DNA of 64,000 nt from Nannochloris sp. 'desiccata' (taxonomy: Eukaryota > Chlorophyta > Trebouxiophyceae > Chlorellales > Chlorellaceae). The notes below the pieces were generated by a model, which was not told the origin of the DNA, did not search any database, and saw only the letters and a program-made list of their open reading frames with translations. Each line of letters starts with the position of its first letter. The stretch's first letter is position 1. The DNA is taken from positions 310,001 through 374,000 of the forward strand of contig JAGTXX020000007.1 of the NCBI GenBank assembly GCA_019044685.2, given 5' to 3'. A program made the position numbers and the translations under genes. Shown piece after piece: positions 1 through 9,109 of this stretch.

Positions 1-186
1 GCCTAAATTAAGCCTGCATGAAATTTCTGTTGATACAGAACATTAGTTAACTTTGCTGATTAACAATGTGCCGGATTTGCCATCGTTTTTACTTTGCAAT
101 TATGTTTCTGTCTTTTGAATGCCCTCCATCCACCATGATCTATCACCGAGCACTCCTCTATACAATTTCTTCTGTTTCTCTTATAG

Positions 187-1124
187 GTGTCATCAAGGCT
201 TGCCTTCGCAAGGATGATTATATCTCCTCCACCTACCGTGATCACGTTCACGCTCTCTCCAAAGGTGTCACTGCCCGGAAGGTCATGGCCGAACTTTTTG
301 GTAAGAAGACTGGAACTTGCCGTGGCCAAGGTGGATCCATGCATATGTTCGATTCCGAATTCGGTCTGCTCGGTGGCTATGCATTCATTGGTGAAGGTAT
401 CCCTGTGGGTGTCGGTGCCGCGTTCCAAATCGCATACAAAAAACGTGTTTTAAATGACGATTCTGCCGATCAAGTTGCCGTCAATTTCTTTGGGGATGGT
501 ACTTGCAACGTCGGACAGTTCTACGAATCTCTCAATATGGCTGCTTTATACAAACTCCCTGTTATCTTCGTAGTGGAAAACAACAAATGGGCTATTGGTA
601 TGTCTCACGCTCGTGCCACTGGAACCAATCTTGGAGATGAGGAGCCTTGGATTCATAAAAAAGGACCTGCCTTTGGAATGCCTGGCATTCGCGTTGACGG
701 TATGGATTTGATGAAAGTACGTGAAGTAGCTATTGAAGCTGTCGCACGCGCTCGTCGTGGTGAAGGTCCTACTTTAATCGAAGCAGAGACGTATCGTTTC
801 AGAGGCCACTCTCTTGCCGACCCAGATGAATTACGCGATAAAAAAGAAAAAGATCACTACGCTGCACGTGATCCTATCCCTCAATTCAGGAACTATATGC
901 TTAAAAATGGCCTTGCTACTGAAGAGGAGATTAAAGCACTTGAGCAGAGTGTTACAGATGAAGTTGAAGATTGTGTGAAATTCGCTGATGAGAGTCCCAA
1001 GCCTGATATGTCTCAATTGCTTGAAAATGTGTTTGCCGATCCTAAAGGATTTGGAATTGGACCTGATGGAAGGTACCGTTACGAACAGCCTGGATTTACC
1101 TCTGGTCTGGCAGAGATGTCTTAA
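187..1124 (+). CDS. Pyruvate dehydrogenase E1 component subunit alpha, plastid type (3' exon; 5' part outside window)
   Basis: This is the E1 alpha subunit of the plastid pyruvate dehydrogenase complex, which decarboxylates pyruvate with thiamine diphosphate and supplies acetyl-CoA for fatty-acid synthesis. The visible exon gives about 312 residues. The thiamine-diphosphate motif runs from GDGTCN to VVENN, and the phosphorylation-loop region YRFRGHSLADPDELR is present. The tail VFADPKGFGIGPDGRYR is typical of the plastid form rather than the mitochondrial one. The exon begins after the acceptor TTCTCTTATAG ending at 186, in phase 1, so a Gly codon is split. An open frame continues upstream to 66 but reads intron. 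The N terminus and transit peptide lie beyond the left edge. The family call is secure; plastid targeting is inferred from family resemblance. Confidence 0.95.
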
Positions 1125-1561
1125 GTTGGCAAAAAAAAGGAAAAAAGTCAGTTCGTTTGACTTCGTTTTGAAAACGGCGAAAAAAAAAAAAGAAAAAAAA
1201 AAAATCTTAAAAAAGAAAATTGTTTGTTTTATTTCTGACATTTTCTTGATGATTCTGTACTAGGATGTTTGATTACTAGCATTCATTACAGTTGATATCA
1301 TGTCATGTACTTATACACGTTAGAATTTAGGCTTTTTCTTGATATTATTGGAGCTATTAAATTTAGGGTTCAGCACCGATTGCTGCTTCCCGCCCTTGAT
1401 GATTTGTAAAACACACTTGAAAATTAAATTATATGGACGACTACACGCACAGCTCTCTATTTCCCTATTCTTACTTACACGGTATAGATATAATAATACC
1501 AGAATCACATGTTATACTGACAATTACTTAACGAAATTACAAGTATTCATAAGACGCTCTC
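1125..1561. other. Convergent 3' region, A-rich tract, no gene seen
   Basis: This gap lies between the stop codons of two convergent genes, PDH E1 alpha and NAD kinase. It holds a purine/A-rich tract at about 1131-1217 just after the PDH stop, which is probably 3' UTR. Otherwise it is AT-rich sequence. The short open frames here show no family features. Confidence 0.7.
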
Positions 1562-2809
1562 CTACCCTCTTGTCGCATGATCATCAAATCTCGGTTGATG
1601 CCTGAGTGACCCAGTCCATTTCAATTTTGCAGTAATTCCTTCATACCAATCTTCATCTAATGGATGCATTGTAATCATCGGTAAAGCATACCTACTTGCC
1701 CTACACACAACTGAGGACCCTTTCCTCAACCTGACGGTATGTCGTCCATCAAAAGACGCTCTTGCTGAATTACTCCTCGCTGATTCGGGTAAATGCACTT
1801 CAATAACCGCTGTTTCGGGTACTACTATCGGTCTAAAGGACAGAGAATGTGGTGCAACGGGGGTAATCAACGTACAAGGAACTGAAGGGGCCACCATTGG
1901 ACCACCGGCGCTCATCGAATACGCCGTCGAGCCCGAGGGAGTCGCTATGATTAAAGAGTCTGCGTGCACAGTCGTGACGTGTTGTCCATCGACAAAGGTC
2001 TCTAACATAACGACTTGGGGACTAGCTCCTCTGTCTATCGTACATTCATTCAAAACACGGTGAACTCGTTGTGATTTCCCACCCCAATGGACTTCGCACT
2101 GCTTTCGAGATCGTAAGGTGGCAAACACAGGTTCGCCCTCCCAAGGAGGCCATAAGAGACGAGAGAGCACAGTTCTCGCCATGGAGGTCTTAAATGGAGT
2201 TAAAAACCCTAGCGTTCCCATTGCAAAGCTCACTACTGGCGGCATGGGCGCGTCTTCTTTAAAGAGACTTGCTAGATGGAGGACGGTGCCGTCCCCTCCA
2301 AGAGTTATTGCTAGGTCGATTGGATGAGCTAAAGGGTCATATACCTCAAAATCTGGTGCTTCACTGTGAGCTACAGCACGTTCTACAGCGACAGTCAAAC
2401 CATGGTGTTTCAACCATGCGCCTAGATCTTTCAATTCCTTTGTAGCTGCTTCGTCGCCTGGTTTTTTTATGATTAAGATTGTTGTTGGTCGACCGCTATC
2501 CCATTGGAGAATGGCACGGCGTTTTAAGCGGAAGGTGGAACTATCTGCCCAAGAGACTTTAGCACCAGCTACAAGACCAGATTCTAGCTCGTCTGCTGCT
2601 GTAGAATAATCAGGTTTGAAGATTGTTTGATAGCCTATTCTTTGGCTCCGCTCGTCAGAAGATTCATAATGAGGATCATAGCTACAGGAAATTCCAAAGG
2701 TAGAGCGACGCACTGACAGCTGTCCTCTAAGGCTTCTCAAGGTGACTCTCAACATGTGGTGACGCTCAGTGATAGGGGTACCCAATAAAAAGGGTTGGGG
2801 TAAATTCAT
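1562..2809 (-). CDS. NAD kinase (ATP-NAD kinase domain), single exon
   Basis: The 415-residue protein phosphorylates NAD to NADP with ATP. The catalytic core is complete. The GGDG motif is at about residues 171-174 in ITLGGDGTVLHLASLF. The conserved NE motif is at 254-255 in VLNECTIDRG. The glycine-rich PSGSTAYSMSAGGPMV and PHSLSFRPIVVP blocks follow. The sequence most resembles the catalytic domain of plant NADK1/NADK2 but lacks the long N-terminal region of plastid NADK2. The Arg/Ser-rich N terminus (MLRVTLRSLRGQLSVRRS from Met19) could be an organelle transit peptide, so the start may be Met19 (2755) rather than Met1. The frame is intronless. A TATA-like sequence lies about 90 bp upstream. 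Confidence 0.93.
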   Translation of the reverse strand: MNLPQPFLLGTPITERHHMLRVTLRSLRGQLSVRRSTFGISCSYDPHYESSDERSQRIGYQTIFKPDYSTAADELESGLVAGAKVSWADSSTFRLKRRAILQWDSGRPTTILIIKKPGDEAATKELKDLGAWLKHHGLTVAVERAVAHSEAPDFEVYDPLAHPIDLAITLGGDGTVLHLASLFKEDAPMPPVVSFAMGTLGFLTPFKTSMARTVLSRLLWPPWEGEPVFATLRSRKQCEVHWGGKSQRVHRVLNECTIDRGASPQVVMLETFVDGQHVTTVHADSLIIATPSGSTAYSMSAGGPMVAPSVPCTLITPVAPHSLSFRPIVVPETAVIEVHLPESARSNSARASFDGRHTVRLRKGSSVVCRASRYALPMITMHPLDEDWYEGITAKLKWTGSLRHQPRFDDHATRG

Positions 2810-2893
2810 AAGAATTAATAGATATAAATCTTTTCCCAGTTATTTACACCCTATCCGCACAGCTCCAGCATTATTGCTGATTAAACACTTGCG

Positions 2894-2903
2894 TTTATAT
2901 AAA
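2894..2903 (-). promoter_or_regulatory. TATA-like box for the NAD kinase gene
   Basis: The near-palindrome TTTATATAAA lies 85-94 bp upstream of the NAD kinase ATG on the minus strand. That leaves room for a 5' UTR of roughly 50 nt. The position fits a core promoter, but the motif also reads on the plus strand and no transcript data are available. Confidence 0.4.
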
Positions 2904-2946
2904 GGAAATGGTGTAAATTACTGGGTTTAGACCCTTTCAGTGAGCT

Positions 2947-2979
2947 CGACTTGCGAGCTCAGGGCGCAAGTCGTTTTTT
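2947..2979 (+). other. GC-rich hairpin followed by T6
   Basis: CGACTTGCG (2947-2955) and CGCAAGTCG (2965-2973) form a perfect 9-bp stem with a 9-nt loop. Six T residues follow directly at 2974-2979. The layout looks like an intrinsic or Pol III-type terminator, yet it sits in the divergent gap between two protein genes and I see no small RNA gene before it. Confidence 0.45.
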
Positions 2980-3314
2980 CGCTGCGCGAGGCGGCGGCCG
3001 CTTTTACGAGCATTTAAGCCCCGGATACGTTGTTGTTTTGCGTTGATTTCAAAATTGATGTTTACTAGAAGAGACTTGTGGCGCAAGACCGAGTAAAGCT
3101 CACTTATACCTTTGAGATTCAAAGATTTCACTTCAAGTCGCTTTATTACTTGACTAGTTTGAAGACTCATTGTCAGGTAAATTTGCTTCACTTTTAACAC
3201 GGAAAAATGATTTTGGATTGTTTTACTGCAAATTCACTACCGAAATTGCAAGTTTTACCGGAAAACTTGGCAATTTAATACATGCATGGTAACTAATCTT
3301 CATAAACTCTCATT

Positions 3315-5093
3315 ATGTGCAGCAAAATGACTGCTCCATCTGTTGTCGACAACGACAAAGCTGCCCAGAAGGCCCTTAAGAAGGCTAAAAAGGCAGCCCG
3401 CAAGGAAGCCGAAGCAGCCGCTGCTTCCTTTGACGGCGGCAGCAGCCAAAAGGAAAAGAAAGATAAGAAACGCAAATCTGATGCTGGTGATGACGACGAC
3501 ACTTCAACTCTTTCCAAGAAAGAGTTGAAAAAGCAAAAGAAGAAGGAAGCCAAAGCTGCAGCAGCAGCAGCAGCAATTTCCGATGATACCACCGCCGCCG
3601 CAGCAGCTGCTCCTGCCTCCAAAAAGTCTAAAAAATGCAAGCCTGTTCAGGAAACTCACGGAGCGCCTGAAGGTGAAATGGCAGCTGTCGGTAATCGTCA
3701 ACTGGCTGTCACTCGTCCTCCACTCGTCAAAGCTTCTTACAAAGAAAGCTCTGAAATAACTCAGATGTCTGTATCAGATGTCGACGCCTGGAGAGAAGAA
3801 CGGAGGATCGCATTGGAAAATTGCGAGATAAAACCTCTTACTTCCTTCTCCCAATCTGGCCTTACCGCTGATGAGTTATTTGCTACCCGTGCATTCACTT
3901 CCCCATCCCCTATTCAATCTCAATGCTTACCAATCGCTCTTTCAGGAAGAGATCTGGTCGGCATTGCAGCAACTGGAAGCGGCAAGACTTTGGCATTCGG
4001 GTTACCTGCCCTCCGTCATGTGAAAAACCAGCTTGCCTGTGGTGCCGCTTCAGGTAGAAAACCTATCGCACTTATGATCGCACCCACCCGCGAGCTCGCA
4101 CTCCAAATTGCCGGGGTGTTGGAAGAAGCGGGAAGCAAGGTCGGAATCAAAACAGTTTGTGTGTATGGAGGGGTCCCAAAACGTGAACAAGCACAAGCGT
4201 TACGTGCTGGAGCTGGTATCGTTGTCGCTACTCCGGGACGTCTTGAAGACTTCATGGAAGAAGGCGCTTGTAAGCTTGATGAAGTGTCCTTTTTGGTCCT
4301 CGACGAGGCCGATAGAATGTTAGACCTAGGATTCGAACCCCACATCCGAAAGATCGCTGAAGGCATCCGGTCCGACCGTCAGACGCTCATGTTCTCAGCA
4401 ACCTGGCCACCAGCTATCAGAAAACTGGCTTCAGAATTCCTGGCGCATCCTGCACGGGTGATTATCGGCTCTCAAGACCTGGCGGCATCTCACTCGGTGA
4501 CCCAGGTTGTGGAGGTGGTTGATGGAGCCACGAGAGATGCAAAGCTTGAAGATTTGTTGAAGAAATATCATAAAAGTCGAAAGAATCGTATTATTGTCTT
4601 TGTTCTGTATAAAAAAGAAGCTGCCAGGGTAGAAACAATGTTGCAACGGAAAGGTTGGAAAGCCGCAGCGGTGCACGGAGATATCTCCCAAGAGAAGCGT
4701 AGCGCTGCTGTAGATAGCTTTAAAACTGGAGAAATGCCCTTGTTAGTAGCCACAGATGTCGCTGCGCGTGGCTTAGATATCCCAGACGTAGAAGTTGTTA
4801 TTAATTATAGTTTTCCTTTGACCACGGAGGATTACGTGCATAGGATCGGCCGAACTGGTCGTGCTGGTAAGACGGGCATCGCTCATACGTTATTTGTAGC
4901 GCAGAATGATAAACCTCGTGCTGGAGAATTGATAAATGTACTTAGAGAGGCGAAACAGACGGTGCCAGAAGCACTGCTGGCATTTGGTACTACGGTAAAG
5001 AAGAAAGAAAGTAAACTGTACGGAGCTCATTTTAAGGATATTGATCATAATGCGAAAGCTACGAAAATCACTTTTGATAGTGATGATGAGTAA
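3315..5093 (+). CDS. DEAD-box ATP-dependent RNA helicase, Dbp3/RH5-like
   Basis: The 592-residue helicase has a Lys/Ala-rich N-terminal extension of about 130 residues with KKxKK clusters, typical of nucleolar proteins. A complete DEAD-box core follows: Q motif (FTSPSPIQSQ), motif I ATGSGKT, Ia PTRELA, Ib TPGR, motif II DEAD (VLDEADRMLDLGF), motif III SAT, and the C-terminal lobe with VATDVAARGLDIPDV, HRIGRTGRAG and VFVLYKKEA. Overall similarity and the basic extension point to yeast Dbp3 and plant RH5, which act in large-subunit rRNA processing; that role is inferred. Two in-frame ATGs (3315 and 3327) both have A at -3, so the exact start is open. There is no intron. An 8-bp inverted repeat (CAAGTTTT/AAAACTTG, 3249-3269) lies upstream. 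Confidence 0.95.
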   Translation: MCSKMTAPSVVDNDKAAQKALKKAKKAARKEAEAAAASFDGGSSQKEKKDKKRKSDAGDDDDTSTLSKKELKKQKKKEAKAAAAAAAISDDTTAAAAAAPASKKSKKCKPVQETHGAPEGEMAAVGNRQLAVTRPPLVKASYKESSEITQMSVSDVDAWREERRIALENCEIKPLTSFSQSGLTADELFATRAFTSPSPIQSQCLPIALSGRDLVGIAATGSGKTLAFGLPALRHVKNQLACGAASGRKPIALMIAPTRELALQIAGVLEEAGSKVGIKTVCVYGGVPKREQAQALRAGAGIVVATPGRLEDFMEEGACKLDEVSFLVLDEADRMLDLGFEPHIRKIAEGIRSDRQTLMFSATWPPAIRKLASEFLAHPARVIIGSQDLAASHSVTQVVEVVDGATRDAKLEDLLKKYHKSRKNRIIVFVLYKKEAARVETMLQRKGWKAAAVHGDISQEKRSAAVDSFKTGEMPLLVATDVAARGLDIPDVEVVINYSFPLTTEDYVHRIGRTGRAGKTGIAHTLFVAQNDKPRAGELINVLREAKQTVPEALLAFGTTVKKKESKLYGAHFKDIDHNAKATKITFDSDDE

Positions 5094-5365
5094 ATTAAAA
5101 TATCAGATTCATATAGATTGAATTTTAGTTCTTTTAGTTTAGTTTAGTTTGTTTTTCCTTTCATTTCTGCGGCGGAGGGCGTTTATTAAATTTCAATTTA
5201 CACTGCTGTGTTGCTGCTTTCGCGCACAGAGATCTACTATTCTTTTGTTAATTTACAGGCCAACAAAACTTAACAAAATGAAGCCTAGAAACGCTTCATT
5301 CCACCAGCCAATTCCTTGCCCAGTAGTAAATTATAGAGGGGAGGGAAAAAAGTGAAATACTTGCC

Positions 5366-6112
5366 TTAAGATGCTTTTCCAAACATCGGGAATTTCATCC
5401 TTCTCCGTGTTTGGCTGTTCTTTTTCGGCTGCTCTTTCTGTTCCTGTCCAGAAAAAACAGGAGAAATCGATGCTGCAACAATATGTCTCGCTTTATCCCT
5501 CGCTTCTTTCTGTAATTTCAGAATATTTTCGGGGGTGATGCCTTGTTGTAATAGTGTGCGTTGAAGGTCGGCAATGAGGGAAGTTTGCTGTTCTACAAGT
5601 TTCTGAAGCTCTGTAGCTTCATTATCGACAATTTGACGCTTTTCTGAAGCAGCTCTGCATGTTGGCATGCATACAAAAGGAAGGTAAGACAAGAGAGAAA
5701 GGAAAAAGTATTATTAGCAAGGTGATTTATTGAAATCTGAGAAGTGAAATACGGCGTTGAGGAAAATTTTCAATTTTAAATAAGAGAGAGGTACTTGCGT
5801 TTTCTTAGTTTTGACTTTATTCAAGGCCTCTTCTTTAATGGAAAGCACAGCGCGAGCTTGAAATATGTCGTCATCCACGTTGGCTATGCGCTGTAAAGAG
5901 GTGTGCAACAGGTCTTGAACCAAATCAATTTCTCTATGAGCAGCGGTGGTTGTGGCAAGGGCTTCTTGCCGTTTATTTTCCGAGGAGGTTTGTTTCTTCA
6001 TAAGCTCGTCAATTTGATCAATGACATGGTTGATGTCGTCCCTATCACTATGTTTTGGTGCCTGAGAGGGATGTTTGGGAGAAATAACTTCTTTAATTGG
6101 AGACGCTGGCAT
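5366..6112 (-). CDS. Small coiled-coil protein of unknown function, two exons with a GC-AG intron
   Basis: I do not recognise this family. Exon 1 is 5799-6112 and exon 2 is 5366-5654. Joining them with a GC donor (GCAAGT at 5798-5793) and acceptor ATGCAG preserves the frame (phase 2, Thr codon AC|A) and gives 200 residues. The nearby GT at 5794 would be phase 0 and breaks the frame. The protein is hydrophilic and heptad-rich. Helical stretches include the regions around HVIDQIDELMKK, DLLHTSLQRIANVDDDIF and ELQKLVEQQTSLIADLQRTL. The C terminus is basic (RRRMKF). No signal peptide or membrane segment is visible. A coiled-coil adaptor or cytoskeletal role would be a guess. Confidence 0.7.
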
Positions 6113-6764
6113 TTTGATTGAAATTCCAAAGCAAGATGCGTTTTAGAAACGATTTTAAAAACTAAGCGAGAAAATCCTTGAAAGACTGAAGGATATGATA
6201 AGATTAATGTAGAAATTTCAGTTGAAGAGAAGGGAGTGTGCGTTATTCAAGTGGAAAAAGGCAGTCAACTCTTGAAACAGAAAGTTTTATTTGCCAAGAG
6301 TCCAAAACCAAGTTGAGGGGTCCTCAAAATGCAATGATTGAAGAAGTCAGAAAAGGTATTAACGGCTTCAACTGGGGGAAAAATGCGAATTAATGTCACT
6401 AATGCGAGAGAACCCCTGCCTTACATGCAACGGTCGACCCCACCGTCAAAGCCTGCCGTTGGTGGAGAGAATTCGGCACCTTTTTACACTCCTGGGCTGC
6501 ATTTGTTAGTTATTACGTTAGTATGCCCGTTAATAGGGACCTAGATAGTCCGTTAGCGAGCAAAGAAGAAACATTTCAAGAGAAGTTGAAGAGGGTCCAC
6601 ATTGCCACTTAAGATTGAAGGAGCAGCTGCCGTGGATTGAAAGAGACCAATTCTCGCAGTTCAGGGCCTCCAACCCTTGGATTTCACCAGTATTAATAAA
6701 TACATGTGAAACCCATATAAATCAGGGTCTGCGAGAGGTTTCGACACCCTCGAACGCATTCAAA
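6113..6764. other. Divergent intergenic region, no gene seen
   Basis: This is about 650 bp between two divergent genes. It probably holds both promoters and 5' UTRs. Open frames reading through 6338-6544 and upstream of 6765 start only at non-ATG codons and show no family features. Confidence 0.6.
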
Positions 6765-8634
6765 ATGGGGCATTCAAAGATTTCCGGAAAAGTAGTTCCT
6801 TGCGAGAGCACCAATAGCGAAGAGAGCAGCTCATCTATGGCATACCTAGCTGTAGAGTCACAAGCTCCAAGCCTTTATTGCAGAATTTGCTGGGATACCT
6901 GTGAAAGCGAAAGCCTCATTTCTCCATGCAGCTGCAAAGGTAATTGCTTAAACCCCTTGGAATTGATGCATACTTTCAGCACATTGTGACCAGAAAGTCA
7001 TGCAGACTACATAATACCAACCTTGTTTTGGTCCAATGGACTTGGTATAGTTCAAATCAGAGATGCGATCCATAACCCTTCGCATTCACCACATAATTCA
7101 ATTTTTATTGCAGGCACCCAGAAGTATGTCCACGTAAAATGCCTCAGAAAGTGGCAAGAAAATGTCCAGAAACGCGATCTCCGTGATGGTAAGTTTTACC
7201 CATTTTTTCCTCCCTAACTTACTCAAATTTACCGCTCCAACGCCTCAACTTCATTTTTCAAATTCTCTTTCGTTTTCAGAGCGCGCCTTCCGTTGCGGCG
7301 TTTGCCAAGTCCGTTATACCCTCCCTCCGCCAGACCCTCACTTCACCACCAAACTATTTCAAATCTTGCGTGGCCTCGGCGGTGCCATTTGCATCTCTCT
7401 CCTAGCCTTTGGTCTCGCAGGCCCTCCCTGGCCACATCTCGCTCTCTTAGCCCTCGTTCTTCTGGGTTCACGTAGCCATGGAATGCTGGCATTCGCTCTT
7501 CTTGCTTCTGGCACTATGCTCGCTGCTCTTCACGCCAAAGGCCTTCGTTTAGTTATGCGGTTTGACGATATGGGCTCTCCATTTGGCTTTGCTGTTGTTC
7601 AGCATGGTGCCCCAGTACCAGGCCTAGGGCCGGGAACGCTGTTGGTAGCAAATTCAGATCTAAATCACTCGATTTTTAGAAGGAGTGTGGTCTTAATTTA
7701 CCAGCATGATAACGACGGAGGGGGCGCAAGGGGGGTGATACTTACGCAGCCGATGAGCGCTTCTTCTTCTTCTTCTTTTTCTGGCAATGGAGCCGGTGCT
7801 GGTGGTAGTGGATCTAGAGCTTCGCCACGAGGTAGTGTATTACGTCCACATTTTAATAAAAATCCAGGTGTACATATGCATAATGATAATAACAACATTG
7901 AAGATGGTGATGATGTTGTGCACGATCTAAAGACGGTTGAAAATGAAGCTGAACGTCGTCCCCCCAAACCTGTCTACCCTGCTGCATCAGTATCAGGACC
8001 TAGTTCACCTAGTCTAAATGATATCGCGGTCCAGCATCGTTTAGGAGGGCCAGTAGGCATGCCAGGGGAGGGAGTTCGCCAAGAGATAGCCATTGTGCAT
8101 TCTGTCGCCGGCATCGAGGGTGCCACGGTAGTTATTCTAGGCGGCGGCAACTCACCTCCAGTGTATATCGGAGGGAGGTTAACTGATGTATTAGAAATAG
8201 GAAAGGAAATGTGCAATGATGCTATTAATCCAGAGAAAATGAAAAATCATAATATTAATAATAATGGAGATATAAGTAGCGGGAGGGATGGTGGTGGTGG
8301 TGGCGTTGGTTTTGGAAATATGGTAGCTAACAGATTTAAAAGGAGCGGTATCAGTAGTAGGTTCCCTACCCCTAACCAAGTAAAACAACAGAACAATGTT
8401 AATATGGAAGAAGAAGAACAAGAAGAAGATGGACGAGTAGTATCTTGCGATGGGGGTCCATCGGTATTAGTATTTCATGGTATTTCAACGTGGGCCAAAG
8501 GACAGCTGGAAGGTGAAATACGAGCGGGTGCTTGGGCATATGGCGATGCTTCTTTTGAAAATATAATGGAAGATAACCCGGGTGACTTGTGGAGATCGTT
8601 GATGAGAAGTGATCGCGTTGGATTGCTTGTTTAA
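6765..8634 (+). CDS. RINGv (MARCH-type) zinc finger fused to membrane segments and a UPF0301/AlgH (DUF179) domain
   Basis: There are three exons: 6765-6939, 7114-7188 and 7280-8634, all GT-AG and phase 1, giving 534 residues. ATG 6765 has an AAA context; the frame upstream lacks another ATG. The N terminus is a C4HC3 RINGv finger split across the introns: CRIC, then CSC, HVKC, and finally CGVC in exon 3. This finger recruits E2 enzymes in MARCH-type ubiquitin ligases. Two or three hydrophobic segments follow (GGAICISLLAFGLAGPPWPH and the next 45 residues). A UPF0301 domain follows: GTLLVANSDLN, SVVLIYQHD, GVILTQP, LGGPVG, IAIVHSVAG, VYIGGRL, FHGISTWAKGQLEGEI and PGDLWRSLM. The domain is split by two low-complexity inserts. 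All splice joins are in frame, so the fusion is probably real. Confidence 0.85.
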
Positions 8635-9109
8635 CAAATAAAAGTAAAACAAAGGACTACATTTCATTTTGTTGTCGTGAAATGGATTGCAACGTGGGCA
8701 ACATATTTTATTTGTTAGTTTGTACGATTGTACCACGTGTATATTAGTAGTGTTATATAGTAGTTTGGATTGATTCTTTAACGTTTGTTTATGTATTTTG
8801 TTTTCTTTGTATAATAGTAATAGCCTCATTCATGCATTCCTCAAAGTGCAGAGATTGAATGCACCTTATTCTTCTTCTCCAAAATTTTGGAAGTTTTTTC
8901 CCCCGTCTCCTCTGTCTCTCTCTCTCTCTCTCCCCAGTATAATGCACACAAGCACTTAGAGTGGCACTGAATCCGTGCATGTAAATATAGGTTACATAAC
9001 TAAGAAAAGAACTTCTTATTTATTGCTTTTTAATGAATTAGAAGAGTCAATGGGAATCGAAGGAAAAGAAAAATATCAAAACACATCTTTATTATTATTA
9101 TCTCTTTAA
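8635..9109. other. Convergent 3' region with a TC repeat
   Basis: This gap separates the convergent RINGv-UPF0301 gene and the beta-helix surface protein gene. It holds both 3' UTRs and a short CT microsatellite near 8915-8932. I see no gene. Confidence 0.6.

Noticed and set aside
2937..3200. 87-codon minus-strand frame between NAD kinase and the helicase
   Set aside because: Spans the hairpin, starts from a non-ATG codon and shows no conserved pattern.
4325..4345. tRNA B-box-like GGTTCGAATCC on the minus strand
   Set aside because: It lies inside the DEAD-box helicase coding sequence (DLGFEPHIRK), and no acceptor stem or A-box is present.
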